37,237 nucleotides of DNA. Origin: CAJGCS01 sp045589955 (GTDB taxonomy: Bacteria > Bacillota_I > Bacilli_A > ML615J-28 > CAG-313). Numbering within the stretch: the first letter of the stretch is position 1; every line of letters begins with the position of its first letter. The stretch covers positions 1-37,237 of the forward strand of contig JAZNQD010000039.1 in NCBI GenBank assembly GCA_045589955.1. Reading direction: 5' to 3'. The notes under the pieces are model-generated. The model was not told the origin of the DNA. It ran no database searches and saw only the letters and a program-made list of their open reading frames with translations. The translations under genes were made by a program, and so were the position numbers. Shown here one piece after another: positions 13,465 through 20,731 of this stretch.

Positions 13465-15708
13465 ATGAAAAAAATATTTTTAAGCTTTTTAGCATTTATT
13501 TTTGCATTAAGTTTAGCAAGTTGTACACAAACATGTACACACTTAGATGAAGACGGTGATAAAGTTTGTGATCTATGTTTTGAAGTTCTTGAACAAAAAG
13601 AAGAATGTATTAAGCATGTTGATGAAGACGGTGATGGGGTATGTGATATATGTTCTAAAGAATTAGAACCATATTTACCAGAATGTACAGAACATACTGA
13701 TCAAAATAATGATGGGTTATGTGATCATTGTGGAGCAAAAGTTGAAGTTTTAGAACCTTCAATTAAAGATGAGTTTGATTGCATTACAATTAAAGAAGCT
13801 ATTGAACTAGCACAAAAAGCTGGCGGTGCAGGTACAAATGAAAAATACTATATTTATGGTAAAGTTACTGAAGTTTCTAATGCAACTTATGGTTCAATGA
13901 CAATTGAAGATGAAACTGGCTCTTTATATGTTTATGGTGTATATGGAAGCGATTTAACTACTCGATATGATGCTTTAGAAGATCGTCCTGTTGTTGGTGA
14001 TGAAGTAGTTTTATATGGCGTACTAAAAACATATAATGACACTCCAGAACTAGACCGTGGTTACTTACAAGCATTAAAACATAATAAAGTTGAAGTAGAT
14101 GACTCTAATTACCCACAAGAAGTAATGGATATAGCAAGTGTTCGTGAACTTGAAAAAGGTGAATTAGTTCGCATCAGTGGTGTTGTTGCCCAAATTACTT
14201 ACGCAAATGGTATGTTACCTAATGGATTCTATTTAGTAGATGAAACTGGATCAATTTATGTTTATGGTACTGATGCAACTGCTCAAGTTCGTGAAGGAAA
14301 TAAAGTTACTCTTATTGGAGAAAAGACACACTATATTCTTGAAAATGAACAATATAATGCTCAAAAATATGGTTATGCAGGGTGTAACCAAATTCAAAAA
14401 GCTACTGTAGTTGAAAATGACAATCAAGTTAATGAATGGAATAAAGCATGGGTTGAAGAAACAACAGTTAAAGATATTATGGATACTCCTGCAACAGTTG
14501 ATATTACTACAAGTATCTTTAAAGTAAATGCCCTAGTTAAAAAAGTTGAAGGAACAGGCTTTACAAACTATTATTTTGATGATTTAGATGGTGTAACTGG
14601 TAGTTATACTTATACATCTTGTAGTGGTGCTGATTTTACATGGTTAGATGAATTTGATGGTAAAATTTGCACTGTTTATTTATCAGTTATCAATGCAAAA
14701 TCAACATCAGCTGGATGTATTTGGCGTTTCTTACCAATTGAAGTGATCGATGAAGGATATAAATTTGATCAAACAAAAGGTGCTGAATTTGTTGCAAAAT
14801 ACTATGTTAAAGATCAATTCTTATCTAAGTATGAATCAGATCCAGAATTAGAACTAATTACAAAAGTTTCTAATGACTTAATTGGTATTGCTAATGCAAG
14901 CATTTCTTATGGATCAGATAATGAAGAAGTAGTATATTTTGAAACTGTTGATGGTAAAGTAGTAATGCATACTCAAGGTGATGGTGTTGCAACTGTTACT
15001 GCCACAGTTAAGTATAATGGTCAAGAAGCCGAGGCAAGTGTAACAATCAATGTTTCTACTCCGATTGAATATGAACATATTAGTGTTAAAGAAGCAATTG
15101 CCTTAGAAGATGGTACTGAAGTTATTTTAAGAGGTATTGTTGCATCATCACTTGTTAACCAATCTGGTTTCTACTTAATTGATGAAACAGGTGTGATTGC
15201 GGTTGTGGCTCCAGAATCAGAGGTTAGTCTTCTTTCTAGTGGAGATGAAGTTGTTATTAAAGGTACTAAAACACATCGTATTAAAGAAGGATATATGGGT
15301 GCCGGTCAAATTAACATTGATAGTGCAACTATTCTTGTAAACTATTATGGCAATCATGAATATTCAACTTCTACATTTGATAATTCAAAAACTTTAGCTG
15401 AATTATATGCTCTATCTCATTTAGAGGACCATTCAACAGAAGTTTATGTTGTTGATGCAATTGTTGAAGTTGTTGAAACTGGTTTCTATACATCAATTAA
15501 AATAAAGAGTGTTGATGGTAAAACAACAATGAGTTTATACTGTTCAAGCGCTAACCAATATCAATTCTTGAAACAATATAATGGCAAAGTTGTATCTTTA
15601 GAACTTGCACTTTGTAACTGGAATGGTAAAAACTACTATGCCGGATGTGTAATTTCTGCAACTTATGAAGGCGTTAAAACTATTAATACTTTAAATTTTG
15701 CTGAATAA
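13465..15708 (+). CDS. Large surface lipoprotein with CxxHxDxDGDxxCDxC repeats and OB-fold domains
   Basis: A 747-residue surface lipoprotein. The signal peptide ends with lipobox LASC (Cys20). Three short metal-ligand-like repeats follow at 24-38, 48-63 and 74-89, with pattern C-x-H-x-D-x-(D/N)-x-D-x-x-C-D-x-C. The Asp spacing resembles calcium-binding (dockerin or thrombospondin type 3) loops and the Cys/His pattern resembles small zinc sites. The rest is built of OB-like beta units, recognisable by repeated VRISGVV...GFYLVDETGSIYVYG strings at about 95-200, 205-325 and 545-640. A bacterial Ig-like unit lies at about 450-540 (GVATVTATVKYNGQEAEASV), and less similar domains around 330-440 and 645-747. 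Such OB domains occur in secreted nucleases and carbohydrate-binding proteins; no catalytic domain is visible. AAAGGAG precedes ATG 13465. Confidence 0.8.
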   Translation: MKKIFLSFLAFIFALSLASCTQTCTHLDEDGDKVCDLCFEVLEQKEECIKHVDEDGDGVCDICSKELEPYLPECTEHTDQNNDGLCDHCGAKVEVLEPSIKDEFDCITIKEAIELAQKAGGAGTNEKYYIYGKVTEVSNATYGSMTIEDETGSLYVYGVYGSDLTTRYDALEDRPVVGDEVVLYGVLKTYNDTPELDRGYLQALKHNKVEVDDSNYPQEVMDIASVRELEKGELVRISGVVAQITYANGMLPNGFYLVDETGSIYVYGTDATAQVREGNKVTLIGEKTHYILENEQYNAQKYGYAGCNQIQKATVVENDNQVNEWNKAWVEETTVKDIMDTPATVDITTSIFKVNALVKKVEGTGFTNYYFDDLDGVTGSYTYTSCSGADFTWLDEFDGKICTVYLSVINAKSTSAGCIWRFLPIEVIDEGYKFDQTKGAEFVAKYYVKDQFLSKYESDPELELITKVSNDLIGIANASISYGSDNEEVVYFETVDGKVVMHTQGDGVATVTATVKYNGQEAEASVTINVSTPIEYEHISVKEAIALEDGTEVILRGIVASSLVNQSGFYLIDETGVIAVVAPESEVSLLSSGDEVVIKGTKTHRIKEGYMGAGQINIDSATILVNYYGNHEYSTSTFDNSKTLAELYALSHLEDHSTEVYVVDAIVEVVETGFYTSIKIKSVDGKTTMSLYCSSANQYQFLKQYNGKVVSLELALCNWNGKNYYAGCVISATYEGVKTINTLNFAE

Positions 15709-15717
15709 TAAAATAAT

Positions 15718-15749
15718 AAAGTTAACCTTATAAAAGGTTAACTTTTTTT
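15718..15749 (+). terminator. Rho-independent terminator
   Basis: A perfect 12-bp stem AAAGTTAACCTT (15718-15729) / AAGGTTAACTTT (15734-15745) with an ATAA loop and a T run to 15749. Confidence 0.92.
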
Positions 15750-15795
15750 GTCGTTATAAGGAGAAAACTTTTTTATCCTTCTTTCAAGAAGTGAC

Positions 15796-15823
15796 ATATT
15801 TAGACAAAGCAAATAAGTATAAT
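15796..15823 (+). promoter_or_regulatory. Promoter region of the SipW/TasA-like operon with shared 13-mer
   Basis: TATAAT (15818-15823) is preceded by ATATTTAGACAAA (15796-15808), identical to the sequence before the upstream lipoprotein gene. AGGAGAGGA (15829-15837) is the ribosome binding site. Confidence 0.45.
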
Positions 15824-15844
15824 TAATTAGGAGAGGATAATATT

Positions 15845-16342
15845 ATGATTTACACAAATAAAAAAGAGAAAATCCTTTTCATAATAATATCAATAGCTGT
15901 CACATTCTCCTTATTAATTATATTCATTCCCTTTATAAATAATAATACTAAAAAGTCTTCTTTTTCGATTGAGTCTAATGAACCTATGAAGAATAATACT
16001 ATTTCCATTAGTAATTTAAATTTAAAACCTGGATTATCAAAAAGTTCAAACATAAAATTTATTTGTAAGAAGAGTGGAAATTATTATATTGACTTTGACT
16101 TTAGTGAAAAAGGAATAGGAGATATAAATCAATATGTATTATTAACAATCATCAAAGATGATGAAATAGTATTTAATGACTACTTAAATGTCTTATTTGA
16201 TAATAATGACTTTTATATTCAAGATGATTTTAAGAAAGATGATTCTATGAATTTAGAATTTAAGTTTGAAATGCCAGAAAATGTCGGGAATGAAGCAGAA
16301 GGGAAAATGACAAATTTTGATATTAAAATTACAATAAAATAA
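15845..16342 (+). CDS. Membrane-anchored or exported TasA-like small protein
   Basis: A 165-residue protein opening the SipW operon. One hydrophobic segment (residues 10-31) acts as an uncleaved anchor or signal. The extracytoplasmic part is beta-rich and includes NLNLKPGLSKSSNIKFICKK and GNYYIDFDFSEKG. This recalls the LxPGxS...F.I.N.G pattern of TasA/camelysin-type SipW substrates, although the usual YAxFS cleavage motif is absent here. It begins 10 bp before the SipW-like peptidase gene. A role as accessory or anchor for fibre assembly is plausible (compare TapA in the Bacillus tapA-sipW-tasA operon), but I see no sequence evidence for TapA homology. Confidence 0.6.
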   Translation: MIYTNKKEKILFIIISIAVTFSLLIIFIPFINNNTKKSSFSIESNEPMKNNTISISNLNLKPGLSKSSNIKFICKKSGNYYIDFDFSEKGIGDINQYVLLTIIKDDEIVFNDYLNVLFDNNDFYIQDDFKKDDSMNLEFKFEMPENVGNEAEGKMTNFDIKITIK

Positions 16343-16352
16343 GAGTAAGGAT

Positions 16353-17111
16353 ATGAAGAAAAAAACAACTAAAATCTTTAATTTAATAATGAATATATTT
16401 ACCTATGCTTTTTTAACAATAAGTTTGATATTGTTATTTTGTACAATTACTTCAAAGAAAGATAATGATGGTGCAACAAACCTTTTTGGCTACCAAATTA
16501 GAATAGTTATATCGGAATCAATGGCTAAGTCGGATAAGACATATTCGACAATTAAAAAATATCAGATTAAAAGTATTCCGGTCAAGTCAATTGTACTGAT
16601 TAAAACAATTCCTGATAATAAGATTAAGCAAGATAGTTTCTATAATAAAATCAAAATAGGAGATGTATTAACATTTAGATATGTTATAGGTAATAAACAA
16701 GAAACAATCACTCACCGGGTAATAAATATTAGTGACCTAGAAGATGGTTATTTATTTGAATTAAAAGGAGACAATATCAGCTCCAATAGTTCAGTAAGTA
16801 CAACTAGTCAATTTATTAACACACAAGATGAAAACAGTCCTAATTACGTTATTGGTAAAGTTATTGCTAAAAGTCATATTTTAGGTATCTTACTATATTC
16901 GTTAAAACAACCTTTGGGAATGGCATTATTAATCATTGTTCCTAGTATAATTATAATGGTTGTTGAAGTTATTAAGATAACTAGTTATATATATTCATTA
17001 AAGAAAAAGAAAACGGAAAATGAATTGAATTTGCAAAAAATAGAATTAGAAGAGTTAAAATCAAAACTTCAAAAAATTGAGAATAGTGAAGAAGGAGGTA
17101 AATGTGTATAA
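16353..17111 (+). CDS. SipW-like (ER-type) signal peptidase I
   Basis: A 252-residue membrane serine protease of the S26B branch, which cleaves signal peptides of TasA-type fibre proteins. After an N-terminal membrane helix (13-32) come RIVISESMAKSD with nucleophile Ser56, GDVLTFRY (103-110) and ITHRVINI. The last provides His121 where bacterial SPases have Lys, the defining feature of the SipW/archaeal/ER type. YLFELKGDNISSNSS is the GDN motif. A second membrane helix (185-210) and a basic coiled-coil-like tail (210-252) follow. A long linker between the active-site serine and GDV (residues 60-100) is larger than in SipW. The ribosome binding site is weak (GAGTAAGGA). The stop lies beyond the start of the next gene, so the two are coupled. 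Confidence 0.88.
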   Translation: MKKKTTKIFNLIMNIFTYAFLTISLILLFCTITSKKDNDGATNLFGYQIRIVISESMAKSDKTYSTIKKYQIKSIPVKSIVLIKTIPDNKIKQDSFYNKIKIGDVLTFRYVIGNKQETITHRVINISDLEDGYLFELKGDNISSNSSVSTTSQFINTQDENSPNYVIGKVIAKSHILGILLYSLKQPLGMALLIIVPSIIIMVVEVIKITSYIYSLKKKKTENELNLQKIELEELKSKLQKIENSEEGGKCV

Positions 17112-17748
17112 GGGCAGAGGAATACATTTAGTTATTATTTCATCATTTATCGCAACATTATGTCTATTAATCATATCACTTGGTACATATGCACTGTTTT
17201 CTGAAACAATCATTGTTTCAACCCATTTAAAAGCAGGTACATTAGATGTTTCATTATTTCGTGAAAATTTAAAATATAATGAACTTGATACAAGTGGAGT
17301 TTTAATTAATTTAGAAGATAATGAAAGAAAAAATTTTACAAATACTAGTGCTAAAGATGATAATATTTTTAATTTAAATGATAATGTTAAACTGGTTCCA
17401 GGAAACTATTATGAGGCAACAATGAGTTTAGAAAACTCAGGTGATGTCGCATTTGACTATTGGTTAGAAATCAACCTGACTAAGGGAGATAAAACTAATT
17501 TGAGCAAACAAATAAAAGTAACAGTAACAATAAACGAAAATGGTATTGAGAAAGAATATATACGTTTTTTAAATGAGGGAGTTCAAATTGGTAATGAGAA
17601 ACTTCCAATAGATAGTGTTTTTGTGAATGATAAAAGGTCATTCAAAGTAAGAGTAGAGTTTGTTCATGATATTATGAATAATTCTGCAATGGAGGAAGAA
17701 GTCAATTTTGACTTAACTGTCTACGCAGTTCAAAAAGTAAATAAATAA
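17104..17748 (+). CDS. TasA/camelysin-like exported fibre protein
   Basis: A 214-residue predicted substrate of the adjacent SipW-like peptidase. The N-terminal hydrophobic stretch ends in LGTYALFSETIIVS, matching the AxYAxFSDTExV consensus around the cleavage site of TasA and CalY, and HLKAGTLDVSLFRE follows as in that family (TFxAGTLDLxL). The beta-sandwich region contains NVKLVPGNYYEATMSLENSG and FDYWLEINLT. I choose GTG 17104 because GAAGGAGG (17091-17098) sits 5 nt upstream. A longer TTG start at 17077 would place the signal peptide behind a needless extension. The overlap with the peptidase gene (8 bp with this start) indicates coupling. Confidence 0.82.
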   Translation: MYKGRGIHLVIISSFIATLCLLIISLGTYALFSETIIVSTHLKAGTLDVSLFRENLKYNELDTSGVLINLEDNERKNFTNTSAKDDNIFNLNDNVKLVPGNYYEATMSLENSGDVAFDYWLEINLTKGDKTNLSKQIKVTVTINENGIEKEYIRFLNEGVQIGNEKLPIDSVFVNDKRSFKVRVEFVHDIMNNSAMEEEVNFDLTVYAVQKVNK

Positions 17749-17765
17749 TTAAGAAGGAGTGTAAA

Positions 17766-19895
17766 ATGAAGAAACGATTTTTATTTGGATCAATTTGTAG
17801 TATTGTCCTTTGTATCTCTTTAATTTCAGGAGCTACATTAGCCTTATTTACAAGCGAATCAAAAAATAACATTTCTATTACATCAGGTAAGGTTGAAATG
17901 TTATCAACTGTTGAAAATTTAGAAACTTGGTCACTAGAAGATGATTTATCTCTTCCAGGGCGAAGTGATGGAACATTTACTCAAGGTGGATTTGTAAAAT
18001 TTGAAAATAATTTATTAACAATCGATAAAATTATTCCTGGTGATAAAGTAAGTTTTGATATTACTGGTAAAAATAATAGTAATGTTACGATTTTATATCG
18101 TTATCGTATTGAATGTGCGGAAAATACTAATTTATTACTAATGGATGGTTTGGAAGTATCTATTAATGATCAAATTTATAGAGGTTTAAAAAGTTATACT
18201 TCAAAATGGATGTTGCTAGGAGAAAAAGACAATTTTGAAACAGTTCATCTTGAAGTAATGCTTCCTGAAGATGCCGGAAATATGTATCAAGACTTAACAA
18301 CAAATTTAGTAGTTGTTGTTGAAGCAGTTCAAGGAAATGCAGGATATACTGATAATGAAAAGGTTGAACTTGTAAATTTCTGGGATGGCACAGCTGATGT
18401 TGAAAGTTTAAAAGCAAATACTGATGAAGTAAATAAGGTTGTAAAAATTTTGACAGCTGAAGAATTTGCAGGATTCAGAAATCAAGTAAACTTAGGAAAT
18501 ACATATGAAGGATATACGGTTGAATTACTTGCAAACCTTGACCTTTGTGGATTAGCTTGGGAACCAATTGGCCCTAATGCCGATGCAACAAACAAATTCA
18601 AAGGAACTTTTAATGGTAATAATCATCAAATTTCAAATTTATATGTTCATCAAGAAGCAGGATATCACAGTGCTGGGTTATTTGGCGCTTTAAATGGTAC
18701 AGTTCAAGATTTAGTAATTAGTAATGCAAACATTAGTAATATTTCATCAGGTAATGCAACAGATAATGGCACAGCAGTAGTTGCTGGATCAATTTACATA
18801 AAAGGAAGTATTAATAATGTAACAGTAAAAAATTCAAAAGTAGCAGGTAATCGTTATGTTGGTGGTATTGCCGGTTATGTATATGGTAGTATTAATGACT
18901 GCACTGTCGAAAATACTGCAGTAGTTGCCAAAATGGACAACTTAACAGGACAATATGACAATGGTGATAAAGTAGGTGGTATTGCCGGCTATCTTGCAGG
19001 AGAAAAATTATATACTTTAAATAACAATTCAGTTAAAGAATGTTATATTGAGGCTGAAAGAGATGTTGCAGGTATTGTAGGGGTTACATCAAATTTATTA
19101 AGTTTTGAAAACAATACAGTCGAAAATACAGAAATTGTTTACCATACTGCAAAATCTTACGCAGCTGCAGGATTAATCGTTTCCCAAAGAATAACAATTG
19201 ATGTTCCTACAAGTAATACATCAACTAACACAGAAATCAAATTGGTAGCATTGACTTCTCAAAATATTAAAGATGCATTAAAAAATAAAGAAGATGTTAT
19301 TCTTGAGACTGATGTAAATGTTGAAGGAGCATCGGGTGGTTATAGTAAAGCAGGCTTAGTTATTAGTGGAAGTACATTTGATGGTGCTGGTAATACACTA
19401 ACTGTTACAAGTGCAAATGGAACATGGGATTGTGCTGTATATCATCAAGGGGGAACAATTAAAAATGTTACAATTGAAGGAGCATTTAGAGGCATCTTTA
19501 CTGCAGGTTGTTCAAGTGATATTATTATCGATAATGTTATAATTGATAACGTATGTTATACATTTAGTTCTGATACTGCAAATTCTAACTACTCAGTAAT
19601 TGTTACTAATTCTACTCTTAATGGTTGGACAAGCTACACAGGAGGATATAAATCAGTTAGTTTTGAAGAATGTAAGTTTGGTAAAGGAACAGGAAGTTAT
19701 CAATATGCATATTTAAGACCATATAATGATACAACATTTACAAACTGTGTATTCGAAGATGGCTTTAGCTTTGATGCAACATGTGCAACATCAACACTTG
19801 TTAATTGTTATGTTGGTGATGTATTAATCACTGATGCTAATAAAGTTGAATTATTAGGTCAATCTGCCCAAAATTTAGTAATTAAAAATTCATAA
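17766..19895 (+). CDS. TasA-like/GLUG beta-helix surface protein
   Basis: A 709-residue exported protein. Residues 1-30 form a signal with SGATLALFTSESKNN, the TasA-type processing motif, so it should also be cut by the SipW-like enzyme. Residues 30-200 are TasA-like (SGKVEM, IIPGDKVSFDITGKNNSN). From about 225 there is a parallel beta-helix. It starts with a GLUG-type unit (FKGTFNGNNHQISNLYVHQE, GLFGALNGTVQDLVISNANI). Repeats such as YVGGIAGYVYGSINDCTVEN and KVGGIAGYLAG follow, then a second helix-like segment (FDGAGNTLTV, GTIKNVTIEGAFRGIF). No LPXTG or C-terminal anchor is present, so it is probably held by co-assembly with the TasA-like fibre. AAGGAG precedes ATG 17766. It looks like a fibre-linked adhesin. 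Confidence 0.82.
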   Translation: MKKRFLFGSICSIVLCISLISGATLALFTSESKNNISITSGKVEMLSTVENLETWSLEDDLSLPGRSDGTFTQGGFVKFENNLLTIDKIIPGDKVSFDITGKNNSNVTILYRYRIECAENTNLLLMDGLEVSINDQIYRGLKSYTSKWMLLGEKDNFETVHLEVMLPEDAGNMYQDLTTNLVVVVEAVQGNAGYTDNEKVELVNFWDGTADVESLKANTDEVNKVVKILTAEEFAGFRNQVNLGNTYEGYTVELLANLDLCGLAWEPIGPNADATNKFKGTFNGNNHQISNLYVHQEAGYHSAGLFGALNGTVQDLVISNANISNISSGNATDNGTAVVAGSIYIKGSINNVTVKNSKVAGNRYVGGIAGYVYGSINDCTVENTAVVAKMDNLTGQYDNGDKVGGIAGYLAGEKLYTLNNNSVKECYIEAERDVAGIVGVTSNLLSFENNTVENTEIVYHTAKSYAAAGLIVSQRITIDVPTSNTSTNTEIKLVALTSQNIKDALKNKEDVILETDVNVEGASGGYSKAGLVISGSTFDGAGNTLTVTSANGTWDCAVYHQGGTIKNVTIEGAFRGIFTAGCSSDIIIDNVIIDNVCYTFSSDTANSNYSVIVTNSTLNGWTSYTGGYKSVSFEECKFGKGTGSYQYAYLRPYNDTTFTNCVFEDGFSFDATCATSTLVNCYVGDVLITDANKVELLGQSAQNLVIKNS

Positions 19896-19904
19896 TATTT
19901 TCAA

Positions 19905-19940
19905 AAAACCGATATTAAATTTTAATATCGGTTTTCTTTA
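19905..19940 (+). terminator. Terminator of the SipW/TasA-like operon
   Basis: A 13-bp stem AAAACCGATATTA (19905-19917) / TAATATCGGTTTT (19923-19935), loop AATTT, tail CTTTA. Confidence 0.85.
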
Positions 19941-19956
19941 TAAAAAATTAATTTTA

Positions 19957-19965
19957 TGATAAAAT
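19957..19965 (+). promoter_or_regulatory. Extended -10 promoter of the cupin gene
   Basis: TGA directly precedes TAAAAT (19960-19965), an extended -10 with one mismatch. GAGGTG before ATG 19983 is the ribosome binding site. Confidence 0.4.
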
Positions 19966-19982
19966 GTTCATGAGGTGAAAAT

Positions 19983-20312
19983 ATGATATTAGATTTTAAT
20001 AAAATTGATCTTGTAAAACTTGATAACTTTAAAGGTGGAGAAGGATATATTGAGGCAAATATGTTCTTTGACGGACTTAATCGAATCTTTATTGCTCGTA
20101 TAAAAAAAGGATCTTCAATTGGTTATCATCTTCATGAAACAAGTAGTGAAATTATGTATGTTTTAGAAGGTGTTGCAACATTAAACTATAATGGAGAAAT
20201 CTCTAAGTTTACTAAAGGCCAATGCCACTATTGTAAGAAAGGCAATATGCATTCTGTTAGCAATGAAGAAGATGAAGATTTAGTGATGTTTTGTGTTGTT
20301 CCTGAACAATAA
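19983..20312 (+). CDS. Small cupin-domain protein
   Basis: A 109-residue single-domain cupin (beta-barrel). Cupin motif 1 is GYHLHETSSEIMYVLEG, with metal ligands His-x-His-x(4)-Glu. Motif 2 is GQCHYCKKGNMHSVSNEEDE, with a further His. It should bind one divalent metal and could act as an isomerase, dioxygenase or sugar-binding protein; the sequence does not tell which. The cysteine in CHYC near motif 2 is unusual. It is a monocistronic unit between two terminators (19905-19935 and 20356-20384). Confidence 0.85.
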   Translation: MILDFNKIDLVKLDNFKGGEGYIEANMFFDGLNRIFIARIKKGSSIGYHLHETSSEIMYVLEGVATLNYNGEISKFTKGQCHYCKKGNMHSVSNEEDEDLVMFCVVPEQ

Positions 20313-20669
20313 TTATTTTAACAAATATTTATTTTTAAATTTATAATTAATCCGATTAGTTCTTAAAGAAATTTTAAGAACTAATTTTTCTTTATAGTAA
20401 AATAATTGTTTATTGTAAAATGTTTTCCTTATTATTTGTTTGTAATTATTCATCAAATTGTTTACTTTAAAATAATTAATTAATTCAGGTTCTGAGACTA
20501 AATTAAGGTTATGGTAAAACTTTTTGACATGCTCGCTTGTGGTTAATTTAATTTTTTCAAAATAATCAATGAATAATAAAACAATAATGAAAACAATGAC
20601 AAGACCAACAAAAAAAATAAACGAAAATAAACTACTACTCATATATGTATTATATGAATAAATTTGCAA
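20313..20669 (-). CDS. Possible small membrane protein
   Basis: A minus-strand frame of 118 codons from TTG 20669, or 109 codons from the more likely ATG 20642. One clear transmembrane segment (SFIFFVGLVIVFIIVLLFI) is followed by a basic, helical cytoplasmic tail. It fills an otherwise empty 420-bp gap, converges with the cupin gene and ends directly at its stop. Against it, there is no Shine-Dalgarno sequence before either start, and its 3' part contains the perfect 12-bp plus-strand terminator hairpin at 20356-20384. TATAAT lies 6 nt before the ATG, which would make the message leaderless if real. Weakly supported. Confidence 0.35.
   Translation of the reverse strand: MQIYSYNTYMSSSLFSFIFFVGLVIVFIIVLLFIDYFEKIKLTTSEHVKKFYHNLNLVSEPELINYFKVNNLMNNYKQIIRKTFYNKQLFYYKEKLVLKISLRTNRINYKFKNKYLLK
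20356..20391 (+). terminator. Terminator of the cupin gene
   Basis: A perfect 12-bp stem TTAGTTCTTAAA (20356-20367) / TTTAAGAACTAA (20373-20384) followed by TTTTTCT. It lies inside the questionable minus-strand membrane-protein frame. Confidence 0.85.
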
Positions 20670-20697
20670 ATGTATTATAAAAAATAAAATTTTAGTG

Positions 20698-20703
20698 TAT
20701 AAT
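20698..20703 (+). promoter_or_regulatory. -10 box before pepF
   Basis: TATAAT at 20698-20703, with TTATAA 17 bp upstream as a poor -35. AGGAGGA (20719-20725) is a strong ribosome binding site for ATG 20732. Confidence 0.4.
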
Positions 20704-20731
20704 AAATTTAAATTATTAGGAGGATTATATT

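Noticed and set aside
18163..18417. Minus-strand frame within the TasA/GLUG gene.
   Set aside because: It is antisense to a continuous, motif-bearing coding region, and its Gln/Leu/His-rich translation looks like a shadow.
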